Source of the DNA: Topomyia yanbarensis
Lineage: Eukaryota > Arthropoda > Insecta > Diptera > Culicidae
DNA: 64,000 nt
NCBI RefSeq assembly: GCF_030247195.1
Contig: NC_080672.1
Span: 309,225,115-309,289,114 of the forward strand
Reading direction: 5' to 3'
Below are positions 47,005 through 58,422 of the stretch, one piece after another (position 1 is the stretch's first letter; each line of letters starts with the position of its first letter). Position numbers and translations under genes: made by a program. A model generated the notes under the pieces. The model was not told the DNA's origin, searched no databases, and saw only the letters and a program-made list of their open reading frames with translations.

Positions 47005-48100
47005 TGGGTCATTCCACGCGAAGTGATCAAAAAAAGATGCAAACTTGAAATCGACCTTCACGGATTTGAACCAAATTTGGAGAAATTGTTCATCTAGGGC
47101 CAATATATAAAAACCCAAATTTTTGTGTCAATTGAACCACCCCTCGGGTCATGGGAGCACCCCCCGTTTTGGCAAATTGCCAAAACCCTTGATTTTATTT
47201 TGATCATATCTCCGGTTCTATTTACTCTAGAATCAAACCGCAAGTTGGCTTTTGAAGAATATTGTTCAAGAAGTCTAGAAAAAATATTATGTTTTGCCGG
47301 CAGTGCTGCCAAGTATGGAATTTTTTCAGTTAAATATTAAGTTAATTTTTCTCTCAATACATATATTTTAATTTTGAAAATTTTATTGCCATCGCGTTCC
47401 TCAGACATTTTTACATAGAAAACTCTTATCATCCCAATATAATATGAGCGCATCCTGAGATATACCGTTTTGAAGGGAAAAACTCCCACTTTCTGATATA
47501 AAAATCCATTTTTATTGACCAAATTTATGAAAATATCTCATTCTTAGGGGGATTAATCAGTGAAATCACAATACCAAAAGAAAGGGCATATTGTATGCTT
47601 TAAATTCTCCGAAGATAATATTGACCTAAAATTATCCGTTTTGGTACTAATAATACATTGAATGTTTTTGGTCTTATTTCTGGCTATGGGAAATAATACA
47701 AATCTTTTGTCCACATTTAATGTTAAATATCTCCTTTGATAATAGTCCGATTTCAACAATCTATAGTTCGTTCGAAAGGTATTCGTATAAGCTTTTTAAA
47801 AATATATAAATTGTTCAGTTATGTCGGCAAAAAAATTCCAAAAGCTGCAAAAAAAATTTGCACATTCAAGCATTCATATCTTGGAAACTAAACATCAGAA
47901 TCAAAAACCATTTAACAGCGTTCAGTCTGGAAGATAGGCCTTTCATTTAAAATTTGTTTGGATAAGATCGGTTCAGCCATTGCTGAGAAACACAAATGAG
48001 AGTTTGTCCGTTACATACACACACAGACATTGTCCCAAATCGTCGAGCTGAATCAATTGGTATATAAGACTCGGCCCTCCGGGCCTCGGAAAAAATCTTG
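47005..48100 (+). mobile_element. Fragmentary repeat: TGGGTCATTCC left end and a conserved hairpin module
   Basis: TA followed by TGGGTCATTCCACGCGAAG at 47003-47023 matches the end of the element at 7138, but no matching right end follows. Near 47962-48092 a stretch 'aagatcggttcagccattgctgagaaa', a CA-rich run and 'attggtatataagactcggccctccgggcctcgg' occurs. I recognise the last as a phrase common in mosquito repeats; its GGCCCTCCGGGCC is palindromic. The boundary between the two pieces is unclear. Confidence 0.45.
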
Positions 48101-48227
48101 AAAATTTGAGCGAATTCTATACATAAATGTAAAAAGTGCTCTTCTTTCAATCGAATTGTCCTCCCCTCGACACCTGGTAGTTGGCAAACCAGAATTAAAA
48201 GCAAAGATCTTTGTATTGCTTCCACAT

Positions 48228-48467
48228 CCCGAGCAAATACTCATGGGTTCAAGCACCACATAGCCCCTTGAAAAGACCTTAAATATGGTCCGTGAAGAAA
48301 TTCACAACCATCATAATACCATAAAATGGTCTCAATAACCCATAAATACATATGGTGTTTGATATGGGATCTACCGGACCATGGTGATGGTATTTTCATG
48401 GTTTGAACCCATTTCAAACACCCATGTCAAACCTGGGCTGGTATTATGGGCTTTTCGTTTGCTCGGG
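48228..48467. mobile_element. MITE with CCCGAGCAAA ends (240 bp)
   Basis: The left end CCCGAGCAAATAC and the right end (inward) CCCGAGCAAACG are inverted. The inside is rich in ATGGT/ACCAT phrases on both strands and partly self-complementary. The target duplication is unclear: AT on each side, versus TA for its relatives at 36961 and 23363. Non-coding. Confidence 0.6.
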
Positions 48468-49189
48468 ATACATGCCCCCTAGCAGGGATGCGAACGGTAC
48501 CGGTAAACTACATATTTTCCGGTACATTTACATTTGCACAAGCCGTACAGCGACGCATCAGTACTGCTCCTGCCAGAACGGTAGCCAAACCGAGTACACT
48601 TTTCCGTACAGCAGTAAAACTACAGTCACTAGATGGTGCCAAAGGAGCTGGTCCGGATTGTCTGCCGCGTATTTTCTTTAAAAAGTGTGTTGAAGCGCTT
48701 GCTGTTCCTGCGAGTATAATTTTCAACAGGTCATTGTTCGAGGGAATTTTTCCGAGTATCTGCAAGACAGCAGCTATTACACCGATCCACAAGGCAGGTA
48801 GCGAAAATGATGTTGAGAATTATCGTGCCATCTCAATTTTGAGTTGCTTACCGAAAGTTTTTGAAAGCCTCGTTCACGATTTGCTGTACCCGAAGGTGCA
48901 CCATATTATTTCCAAGTGGCAGCATAAATTTGTGAAAAAAAAACGATCGACAAGTACAAATCTTATGGCATACGTTTCGTCACTAAATAGCGCGCTTGGT
49001 GAGCGTCAGCAAATTGATGCCGTTTATGTAGATTTTGCTAAAGCGTTCGATAGAGTCCCTCATTTGCTAATGGTGGCCAAATTCGAACGAATGGGACTTC
49101 CTGAATGGTTTTTTTTTTTTTTTTTATTCATTTCGTTTATTTGATAGGCACAAATGCGTTAGCTTGGCGGTGCCAAATGCTTATGTTTT

Positions 49190-49610
49190 TACATTTTGGA
49201 TATCTTAAAACTAGGAGGTTACAATGTTGAAATATTTTTTTTACAAAGGAAAAAAAAAGTTTACAGCTATCTTAAGACTAGAAATAAGATTCAATATACA
49301 AGAGAGGGCCAAAAGATTTTTTTATGAAAAAATTTAAAACAAGGGATTCACTTTGATATACAAGAGAGGGAGTAATAGTATTTTACGAAATATTTTATGG
49401 TTATCTTAAAACTAACAATATAGTTTAGTACACAAAAGGGGGAACAAATATTTATGAGAAGTTTCACAGAAATTTTAAAACTAGGGATTCAATTCTATTT
49501 ACAAAATGGAGGACAAGAGTTTCAATAAAGAGTAAAAATTATAGCTATCTTAAAACTAGGAATACAGAATACTAATTTGAATTTTTTAACTAAAACTTAT
49601 GCTTGGTCAA
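49190..49610 (-). repeat. ~70-bp degenerate tandem repeats in the element's 3' region
   Basis: About six units share, on the plus strand, 'atcttaaaactaggaat' and 'tatacaagagaggg(a/c)caa': near 49200, 49268, 49335, 49400, 49470 and 49545. They lie between the ORF2 stop (with a G run at 49715-49728) and the poly(A), in the region recognised by the RT at priming in such elements (family knowledge). Confidence 0.7.
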
Positions 49611-49976
49611 GATATTCAGAGGGTGGCTTATTTCCGCATCAGTGTAGCAGCAGTTGTATCAAGGACAGGGGAGAGACAGGGAAAGAAGAGCAAAACTTGC
49701 AACTTTCGCTCAAAGGGGGGGGGGGGGGAAGGGGGATCAGCGAAACAAATTTGCGCCTCAGTCTAGTAAGTCGTCGAGTACCGGATTGGCGGATGGTATT
49801 CTTCGGACCCGCGGGGAATCCTTCAAAAGTCATCGGACCTCGAGTCGCTCTCGCTTCAGTTTCCTTCTATGCAGGCGTAGTGGTAAGGGCGACGGCGGTT
49901 ACATAGTGGCACTCTGGAGCTGATCGGTTCCACAAGGCAGGAGGAAACTCTAAAAACGAGAAATAAAAGAGAGGGG

Positions 49977-52900
49977 CTAAATTGGGATATTTATCGTTTT
50001 TATGAAGGTATAAATAAGGGACATATAGGGGAAATCACGATTTGCCAGTATATCTCGGACTGGGACATTGGGTGGTCTACCTCGGGCCCGAAGGGATTCC
50101 TTTAACTGAGACCTGGCGTCACAATACCCGGCGCATACCCAGACAACGTGTTCAATGTCGTGATAGCCCTCGTCACAAGCGCACAGACTACTCTCCGCAA
50201 GCCCAATACGCCGCAAATGCGCATCCATGGTGTAGTGATTGGACATAAGTCGGGACATTACGCGAATAAAATCCCGACCCACATCCATCCCCCCGAACCA
50301 AGGCTTCGTTGATACCTTTGGGATAATCGAATGTAGCCATCGTCCAAGTTCCCCGTTGCTCCACGAGGTTTGCCAACTGTTGAGCGTCCTCTGATGACAA
50401 ATACTAAAAAATTCATTGAAGCAGATTGGTCTTTCGTATATGTCACCATTTAATGCGCCCACCTTTGCTAATGAGTCGGCCTTTTCATTGCCCGGGATAG
50501 AACAATGAGAGGGGACCCAAACAAAGGTAATCTGATAAGATTTTTCAGATAACGTACACAAGGACTCCTGTATCATCCCCAGAAAATACGGGAGTTGCTT
50601 TTTAGGCTTCACCGCACGAAGAGCCTCGATAGAGCTGAGGCTGTCCGAAACGATGAAGTAGTGATCTGTGGGCAGAGTGTCGATGATCCCAAGGGTGTAC
50701 TGAATTGCAGCTAACTCTGCGACGTAAACTGAAGCGGGATCATTGAGCTTGAATGAAGCGGTGATAGTATTGTTGAAGATACCGAAGCCAGTGGACCCAT
50801 CGAGATTTGATCCGTCAGTGTAAAACATTTTGTCGCAGTCGACTTCTCGGAATTTATTATAAAATATATTGGGGATCACCTGCGGGCGTATATGGTCCGG
50901 GATTCCACGAATCTCTTCCTTCATGGATGTGTCGAAGAATACAGTAGAATCAGAAGTATCAAGGAAACGGACACGGTTGGGATTGTACGAAGAAGGATTG
51001 ATGCTCTGTGCCATGTAGTCGAAGTACAAGGACATAAAACGGGTTTGAGAATTAAGCTCGACGAGCCTCTCGAAGTTTTCAATCACCAACGGGTTCAGAA
51101 TGTCGCATCGGATGAGCAATCGATATGAGAGTTCCCAAAATCGATTTTTTAGCGGAAGAACGCCCGCCAGCACTTCGAGACTCATCGTATGGGTCGAGTG
51201 CATGCAACCCAAGGCAATGCGCAAGCAACGATACTGGATTCTCTCCAGTTTGATGAAGTGTATGTTCGCAGCGGAGCGGAAACAGAAACACCCGTACTCC
51301 ATCACCGACAATATCGTTGTTTGGTACAACCTGATCAGGTCTCCTGGGTGAGCACCCCACCATGTTCCAGTTATTATTCGGAGAAAATCGATCCTTTGTT
51401 GGCATTTCTGTTTCAGATACCTAATGTGACATCCCCAGGTACCTTTAGAGTCGAACCAGACCCCGAGATATTTAAATGTGAAAACCTGGTTGATCGTTGC
51501 ACCCATTAATAGGAGCTGGAGTTGCGCCGGCTCACGCTTCCTAGAAAAAACAACCAACTCAGTTTTCTCCGTAGAGAACTCAATACCCAGCTGAAGAGCC
51601 CAAGCAGACAAGTTGTCCAAGGTATTTTGTAATGGTCCTTGCAAGTCGGCAGCTTTGGGCCCTGTAACAGAGACCACCCCGTCGTCTGCAAGTTGCCTTA
51701 GCGTGCATGAATTGGCAAGACAATCGTCAATGTCATTCACGTAAAAATTGTAGAGCAGGGGACTTAGACATGAGCCCTGGGGAAGACCCATGTAGCTAAA
51801 TCGCGATGTTGTTAAATCGCCATGCGAAAAGTGCATGTGCTTTTCAGACAACAGGTTTAGCAAAAAGTTATTTAAAATTGGTGAAAGACCATACTGGTGC
51901 AGCTTCTCTGACAGAATGTTGATAGAAACTGAGTCAAAAGCCCCCTTAATATCCAAGAAGACTGATGCCATCTGCTCTTTGTTAGCATAGGCCATTTGGA
52001 TTTCTGTAGAAAGCAACGCAAGGCAATCGTTCGTCCCTTTGCCTTTGCGGAAGCCAAATTGTGTATCTGACAGTAAGCCATTTGCTTCAACCCAATTGTC
52101 GAGGCGAAACAAGATCATTTTCTCGAACAACTTCCGAATACAGGACAGCATTGCAATCGGCCGATACGAGTTGTGGTCGGAGGCTGGTTTTCCTGGTTTT
52201 TGGATGGCGATGACCTTCACTTGCCTCCATTCATAAGGGACAATGTTACCCTCAAGAAACTTGTTAAATAAATTCAACAAGCGCCTTTTTGCAGTGTCAG
52301 GCAGATTCTTCAGCAAGTTGAATTTGATTCTGTCTAACCCTGGGGCGTTATTGTTGCACGATAAGAGAGCAAGTGAGAACTCCACCATCGAAAACGGTGT
52401 TTCGTTCGCGGTATCGTGAGGAGACGCGACGCGGCACGTTTTCTGTACCGGGACAGAGTCCGGACAGATCTTCTTGGCGAAAGCGAATATCCAACGGTTT
52501 GAATATTCCACGTTCTCGTTGGTACTATTACGGTTACGCATACGTCGAGCCGTACCCCAAAGAGTGCTCATCGCTGTTTCTCTCGTTAACCCGGCGCCAA
52601 TAACTGCGTTTTTTGGCTTTCATTAGACTCTTCATTCGCCTTTCTAACGACGCGTACTGCTGATAGCTAGCGGGTAACCCGTCTTCCCGGAAGGCCTTAT
52701 ATGCAGTGGACTTTTCCGCGTACAGCTCTGAGCACTCTTTATCCCACCACAGGGTGGGAGACCGTCCATGGGTATTCGCGCTGGGTACTGGTTTAGTCTG
52801 AGCTTGATTCGCACTGTCGAGAATCAAGCCAGCCAAAAACCTGTACTCTTCCTCCGGAGGAAGTTCTTGAGTGGATTCGATTTTAACGGATATCGCGGTC

Positions 52901-53667
52901 GCGTAACTCTTCCAATCAATGTTCCGTGTGAGGTCATATGAGACATTGATTGTTTCCGATGGTCTTGAACCGTTAGCAATTGAAATCACGATAGGCAAAT
53001 GATCGCTACCGTGGGGATCAGGGATCACCTTCCACCTGCAATCTAACTGTAGCGATGTCGAGCATAGCGATAAATCCAACGCGCTTGCGCGTGCTGGTGG
53101 TGTAGGAATCCGCGTCATTTCTCCCGTGTTTAAGATGGTCATGTTGAAATTATCGCAAAGATCTTGGATTAATGTTGATCTATTATCATCATGAAGACAG
53201 CCCCATACCGTACCGTGCGAGTTAAAGTCTCCCAGAACTAGCCGCGGTGCCGGTAAGGATTCCGTGATATTACAAAGCGTTCGGTGCCCTACCGAGGCTC
53301 TAGGAGGAATGTAGATGGAAGCAATGCAAAGGTCTTTACCTTTGATTAAAACTTGACAAGCGACAATTTCAATGCCTGGTGTCGAAGGGAGGTTAATTCG
53401 GTTGAAAGAATAGCACTTTTTGATCCCCAAAAGTACTCCTCCATAGGGGTTTTCTCGATCCAGACGAATTATATTAAAGTCGTTGAGATTTATATCGGAA
53501 GTTAACCAAGTTTCACATAATGCGAAAGCATCACATTTTAAACTATTTAGTAAAAATTTAAAGGAATCGATTTTCGGGAGGATACTTCTGCTGTTCCACT
53601 GTAGAACAGTGATCGAATCGGTGACCTCGTTCGATGACTTAGCCATCGAAGGATACGATCGCTGCAA
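49977..53667 (-). pseudogene. ORF2: AP endonuclease, reverse transcriptase, RNase H (one frameshift)
   Basis: First frame 53667-52534: endonuclease with LQWNSRS, CETWL, ASIYIPP, LVLGDFNSHGTVWG, SALDLSL and GSDHLPIVI, ending in KAKKRSYWRRV. A small deletion near 52580-52600 shifts frame. The second frame (to 49977, 864 codons from the first Met) continues MSTLWGTARRM. It has RT motifs NNNAPGLDRIK, SYRPIAML, FGFRKGKGTND, VFLDIKGAFDSVS, GLPQGSCLSPLLYNFYVND and catalytic LADDGVV near residue 293 (Leu for the usual Tyr/Phe). RNase H follows at about 580-700 with all acidic residues (FYTDGS, VAELAA, VSDSLS, NEKADSLAK), and then a Cys/His segment CACDEGYHDIEHVVWVC. Repairing one frameshift would give a protein with all three expected domains. 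Two related copies lie at 14330 and 55836. Confidence 0.85.
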
Positions 53668-54976
53668 GGAGGGGCCATTTAGTAGTCAACTGCTTCAAAA
53701 ATGTTTGCACCATAGGGAGAAAACGTATCAGAAGGCTTTTAAGAGGATCAGTAACATTGAAAGCTGTGAAAATTAAGTCCACTATGTCAGAAAATTTCAT
53801 TAGTCCGCTACTGGACTGAGTATCTGTTTGAAAAAAGGGGACACTTGGGGTTTTGGATGTCCCTGGAAGTGGTGGGTACTCCTTGTTAGAATTAATATTT
53901 CCAAGTCCTGGAGCAAATTGCTTCGGCTTTTGTGCATCACTTCCGTTGGATTTATTGGTTGTAGATGGCGCACTCTGAGTGGACGACACCTTGGCACCCT
54001 TACGAGGCAATGTAGGGGAGGCTGGATTTCTCCTCTTCCTGGATTCCCCTGGGTTAACCAAAGATGTTCCCTCTCGTGGGTCGTCAGATTCTTGCTCAAC
54101 GTTAGCCAAATCAGCATAGGGATTTTCGGACAGGACAGATGGTGATGCATTCTTTAGCATTTCTGCATAAGAACGCCTTGAGCGTTCCTTAAGGGAGCGC
54201 TTAATTTTATCCCCGCGCTGCTTGTACGCAGGACATGATTTAAGAGCATGTGAAGGGCCCCCGCAGCAAATACACTTTTCAGTTTCTTTGTCGCAAGAGT
54301 CATCCTCATGCTCTCCTTCGCATTTGCCGCATCGTTTCTTATTTCCACAATATGTGGCTGTGTGGCCCAACTGCTTGCAATTGCTGCAGCTCATGACCCG
54401 CGGTACAAACAGGCGAACTGGTAGGCGAACCCTGTCAAGGAGGATGTAGTTGGGAAGAGAGGACCCGGCGAATGTCACCCGAAGCGAGCCTGATAGAGAG
54501 TAGGTAGTCTTACCTCCCTCGGTGTTTGCGGTATACAATTGTTTGCATTCTAAGATCTTAATCTGTTCAAGAGAGGGGTCCTTAAAGCAGCCAACCCCGT
54601 GCTCCAACAGTTCTTCGCATTTCAGGCCCGGTTCGGACACTACCCCATCGATTTCACAGGCCACACAAGGCACGTATGCTTTAAATTCCCGCGTAAAGCG
54701 CTCACAGCAAGCAATCGCGTTTGCCTGGCCGAGATCATTCACTAGAACACGTATCTTGTTTGCCCGAACACGTGTTATCTGAGTTACGGCCGGGTAATTA
54801 GCAGTCAGATCTCGAGAAAGTTTTAATATATTAACCGGTTTCTCTCCGGTCCGAAAATATACCACCCATGGCCCAGAGGAACCTTCTGGGTACTGCTTTA
54901 TACGGGGAGCAATGCGAGTATTAGGGGGATCAGGGACTTCCATGATTACATCGGATGGTATTTCGCCCTCGGCCAT
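53639..54976 (-). CDS. ORF1, gag-like nucleic-acid-binding protein (445 aa)
   Basis: Starts MAEGEIPSDVIMEV and is intact to its stop. Residues about 40-180 form a folded N-terminal region of the kind preceding zinc knuckles in I/Jockey ORF1 proteins. Three consecutive CCHC-type knuckles follow at about 198-250: CSNCKQLGHTATYC, CGKCEGEHEDDSC (one residue shorter than the canonical spacing) and CICCGGPSHALKSC. The rest is basic and Ser/Pro-rich (KRSLKERSRRSY, ESRKRRNPASP), with a hydrophobic C-terminus. It should coat element RNA and carry it to the chromosome. The stop lies 29 bases inside the ORF2 start, so ORF2 translation probably needs reinitiation (inference). Confidence 0.9.
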   Translation of the reverse strand: MAEGEIPSDVIMEVPDPPNTRIAPRIKQYPEGSSGPWVVYFRTGEKPVNILKLSRDLTANYPAVTQITRVRANKIRVLVNDLGQANAIACCERFTREFKAYVPCVACEIDGVVSEPGLKCEELLEHGVGCFKDPSLEQIKILECKQLYTANTEGGKTTYSLSGSLRVTFAGSSLPNYILLDRVRLPVRLFVPRVMSCSNCKQLGHTATYCGNKKRCGKCEGEHEDDSCDKETEKCICCGGPSHALKSCPAYKQRGDKIKRSLKERSRRSYAEMLKNASPSVLSENPYADLANVEQESDDPREGTSLVNPGESRKRRNPASPTLPRKGAKVSSTQSAPSTTNKSNGSDAQKPKQFAPGLGNINSNKEYPPLPGTSKTPSVPFFQTDTQSSSGLMKFSDIVDLIFTAFNVTDPLKSLLIRFLPMVQTFLKQLTTKWPLLAAIVSFDG

Positions 54977-57023
54977 TTAAGCACGAGGGCAGAGCGTTAT
55001 ATAAACGGGAATGTGTCTTATTATTTGATTACAAGGTAGAGTAAAAGTAGGGAAAAGGAAAGAAAGCAAACGAGGAAAAAAAAATAAAGCAAAACTTATC
55101 TGCAAACAACGTCGATTGTTCCGCACCAGCGAAAACAATGTACTGGATTTACTGCCGGCACCAGCAGAATGGCAGCTAACGAACGAACAAAGGATGACCT
55201 TCAATCACTGAAATTTACACAACGAACACCACTGTGAAATATAACGATCCGTTCCGTTCAAAGGTTGGGAGACGTATGAATCCTGAATGGTTGACAAGGT
55301 GGATATTGTTGTACCTCACCGAACGCTGTGCGTACGTTCGCATCGATGAAATAAGATCATCTCCGTTTGTGATTGAGTCGGGTGTTCCCCAGGGAAGTCA
55401 TCTAGGCACGCTACTGTTTATATTATTCGTAAACGATTTGTGCTCCACTATACAGTGTTCGCGGATGATCTGAAATTATTTCGTGTAATTTCTTCGGCAG
55501 TCGATTGCTGTACCATCCAAGCCGATATCGATTCGTTGCTAAGTTGGTGCACACTAAACGGGATGGAAGTAAACGTACAAAAGTGTAAAGTTATCTCGTT
55601 CTATCGTAACAGGCACCTAACAACGTTTGACTATAGCATGTCGACAAGCATCATCAACCGTGTAAACACAGTTAAGGATCTAGGCATTCTTCTCGATAGC
55701 AAATTGAGTTTCGCGCAGCACATTGCAATGTCTACAGCCAAAGCTTATGCCGTATTGGGCTTCATCAAAAGAAACACACAACAATTCAACGATGTGAACT
55801 ACATAAAATCACTCTTTTGTGCACTTATATTGTCTTGCGTTGCTCTCAACAGAAATTCAAATGGCCTATGCTAGCAAAGAGCAGATAGCAGCAGTTTTCC
55901 TAGATATAAAGGGGGCTTTTGATTCAGTTTCTATCAAAATTATTTCTGAGAAACTGCTTCAGCATGATCTTTCACCGACCTTAAACAACTTTTTGCTAAA
56001 CTTGCTGTCTAAAAAGCACATGCATTTTTCGCATGCTGATTTATCGACATTACGAATTAGCTACATGGGTCTTCCTCAGGGCTCATGTCTAAGCTCCCTT
56101 CTCTACAACTTTTACGTGAATGACATTGACGAATGTCTTGTCAATTCCTGCACGCTAAGGCAGCTTGCAGATGACGGTGTGGTCTGTATTACAAGTCCCA
56201 AGACCGTCGACTTACAAGGACCACTGTAAAATACCTTGGACAATTTGTCTGCTTGGGTTCTCCAGCTGGGTATCGAGTTCTCAATGGAGAAAACTGAGCT
56301 AATCGTATTTTCTAGGAAGCGTGAACCAGCGAAACTACAGCTTCAGTTAATGGATAAAACTATTGCTCAGGTTTCAACATTCAAATATCTCGGGGTCTGG
56401 TTCGACTCTAAGGAACCACATGATGTTACATTAGGTATCTGAAACAGAAGTGCCAACAAAGGATCAACTTTCTCCGTACAATAACCGGAACATGGTGGGG
56501 TGCCCTCCTAGGAGACCTGATCAGGCTGTACCAAACAACGTTATTGTCGGTGATGGAGTACGGGAATTTCTGTTTCCGCTCCGCTGCGAACATACATTTC
56601 ATCAAACTAGAGCGAATCCAATATTGTTGTTTGCGTATTGCTTTGGGTTGCATGCACTCGACACATACGAAGACTCTAGAAGTGCTGGCGGGCGTCCTTC
56701 CGCTGAAAAATCGAATTTGGGACCTCTCATATCGATTGCTCATCCGATGCGATATCTTAAACCCGTTAGTAATTATAAATTTCGAGAGGCTTGCCGAACT
56801 TAATTCTCAAACCCGATTTATGTCCTTGTATTTCGATTACATGGTACAAAATATCAATCCTAAATATTATCTCAAATGTGTCAATCTCCCTCATGCTTCT
56901 GATTCAACTGTATTCTTCGACACATCCATGAAAGATGAGATTCGTGGAATCCCAGATCACATACGTCCACAAATAATCCCAAACATCTTTCATAGTAAAT
57001 TTAGAGAAGTCGACCGCAACAAG

Positions 57024-58422
57024 TTTTTGACGTAGGACTACGTCTTTGTTTTCGATATAGGGGTGCACCTTACAAATTCTACAAAAATGGTATGTAACGA
57101 AAAGTGGTCCAATTTTAAATGCATATAATTCAGCCATCTCACGATAAATTTTCAAATTTTTTGGGCATATCGCCCCGAAATACTTCTAAGAATAGATTCC
57201 AATAGATAAACCCAAAGATTTTTGATAGCATGGCATTAAAAATTTAAATAATGAACAACCTAGTCAAAATATCGCGCATTTACACACAGAAGATAGCGCT
57301 TCCCTAGTCCAGCACGACAGATTTGTGTACCTAGCACTCTACGCTTCTATGAATGACGTCATCATCGACTACTTAAACGGACGGATTTCGCCGGACCAGC
57401 TCAGTTGCCTGTTGAAAGGCAGGCGAAGCAGATCACTGCGCTGTATGTTTTCATAGCCAGTGTAGCTGAGCTAGAAGTCCGTTACACTGCCTGGGGAGGT
57501 ACGCTACCCAGTGAATGCGACTGAGCTTGTCCGTTCAAACACTATGCTATCTTTTGTGTTGTGCTCGTTTCCAGCACACTTTTATGTATAATTATTCGTA
57601 CACAAAATAGTTTGTACATGCGAGCTCCATTTGCAAACACGTTTAACATAGTGTCGTGGTATTAGTTGTCTCTTTCGCTCTACCCATCATCATCAGCGTT
57701 GATTCATTTTGCTTTGTGCGCTTGGGTTTAATGTTTAAGGCGAATGTGTAGGTAGGTAGATCTAATTTGTTACTAAATTGCACAACGAAAGTTTATTATT
57801 TACCTTCGATCAATTCATTGATTCATTTCCCCTTCACGTGATTCATTTCCACTCAGCCTATAGTATTTTGATTCTACTAATAGGTACATACTACAAAACC
57901 TATTTATGAATGAATACACTGCCACTTGAAAAACCGTTGCAAAAACGCATCTCGTCCATATATAAAATTGTTTTCGATTCTTGTTTATAGTTTTATAGAT
58001 ATTTATAGTTTCGATATATGATTAAGATCACTGCATTCGCTATATTCATTGGTCAAGGTTTTTTACCACACACAATCGAAAAGTTTTTACAAGCTAATCT
58101 TATGCTATAAAGATTTAGTTCCAGATGTTAGTTCGGTCACAGTTTTCTGTCTTCTTTCTTCAGATCTTCTTAAATAAGTTTAATCCGATTCGATCACCTA
58201 CTACAAATGAAAGGACCTGATAACTAAGAAGGTTTGGTTCAATGTGCACGTAAGAAATATATTTGATTTATTATTACTATAAATGTACTAAGAAAATAAA
58301 TATATTTCATTAAGTAGTATAGTCCTACGTCTACAGCTCGTGCAACGCCATAGGGCTGCCCCTTGTAGTTTTTTTATTTTTGGATTATAGAGGTTTTGAC
58401 CTTAGGGTCATTCGCCTCTACA
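57024..58422 (-). mobile_element. 1.4-kb insertion with 9-bp duplication: SINE tail plus unknown sequence
   Basis: Direct repeats CGCAACAAG (57015-57023 and 58423-58431) flank it, and the host RNase H frame continues across (…VDRNK / NKMFYTDG…). Read on the minus strand it begins with a SINE-like tail (58422-58369) and A-rich run. About 1.34 kb without recognised genes follows, with GACGTAGGACTA as an inverted pair near each end (57029-57040 and about 58320-58333). It finishes AAAAA. The central part has a CGGACCAGCTCAGTTGCC stretch and no ORF. Class unresolved. Confidence 0.55.
58369..58422 (-). repeat. 3' tail of a tRNA-derived SINE
   Basis: On the minus strand: GAGGCGAATGACCCTAAGGT, then CAAAACCTCTATAATC, then an A-rich run. 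This matches the tail of the fuller SINE at 63438-63593. The tRNA-like head is missing here. Confidence 0.65.

Larger units (their letters stand above)
49109..55280 (-). mobile_element. Full-length I-type non-LTR retrotransposon (6172 bp)
   Basis: It is bounded by a perfect direct repeat TCCTGAATGG (49099-49108 and 55281-55290) and ends in a 17-base poly(A) on its own strand (T run at 49109-49125). Order on the minus strand: about 304 bp 5' leader, ORF1 (54976-53639), ORF2 (53667-49977), then an 850-bp 3' region with internal repeats. The I/LOA-like architecture of gag-type ORF1 followed by EN-RT-RNase H agrees with the protein motifs. It inserted into the RT gene of another LINE. One frameshift in ORF2 is the only obvious lesion, so it is fairly young. 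Confidence 0.9.
48490..55842 (+). pseudogene. Reverse transcriptase of a second non-LTR family, interrupted by the 6.2-kb I-type element
   Basis: The left half (about 48490-49108) reads GAKGAGPDCLPRIFFKKC, AAITPIHKAGSENDVENYRAIS, KKRSTSTNLMAYVSSL and DAVYVDFAKAFDRVPH, ending GLPEW. The right half (55281-55842) resumes PEWLTRWILLYL, then SGVPQGSHLGTLLFILFVNDL. A frameshift near 55440 leads to TVFADDLKLF (catalytic ADD), VNVQKCKVISF and KDLGILLDSKLSFAQHI, ending FCALILSC. The two halves form one coherent RT domain once the insertion is taken out, and the 10-bp duplication TCCTGAATGG (49099-49108, 55281-55290) marks the break. The 5' and 3' parts are lost; the 3' end is fused to the next element. 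Clade not assigned. The span given includes the interrupting element. Confidence 0.8.

Noticed and set aside
49577..49923. Frames of 89-109 codons near a G run
   Set aside because: They lie antisense in the 3' region of the I-type element and have no motifs.
53828..54150. 105-116-codon frames overlapping ORF1
   Set aside because: Shadow frames of the intact gag-like ORF1 on the same or opposite strand.
55234..55280. Right RT half starting upstream of PEWLTRW, with KVGRRM read as homologous to KFERM of the left half
   Set aside because: The 10-bp duplication places these bases in the I-type element's 5' leader; the similarity is coincidental.
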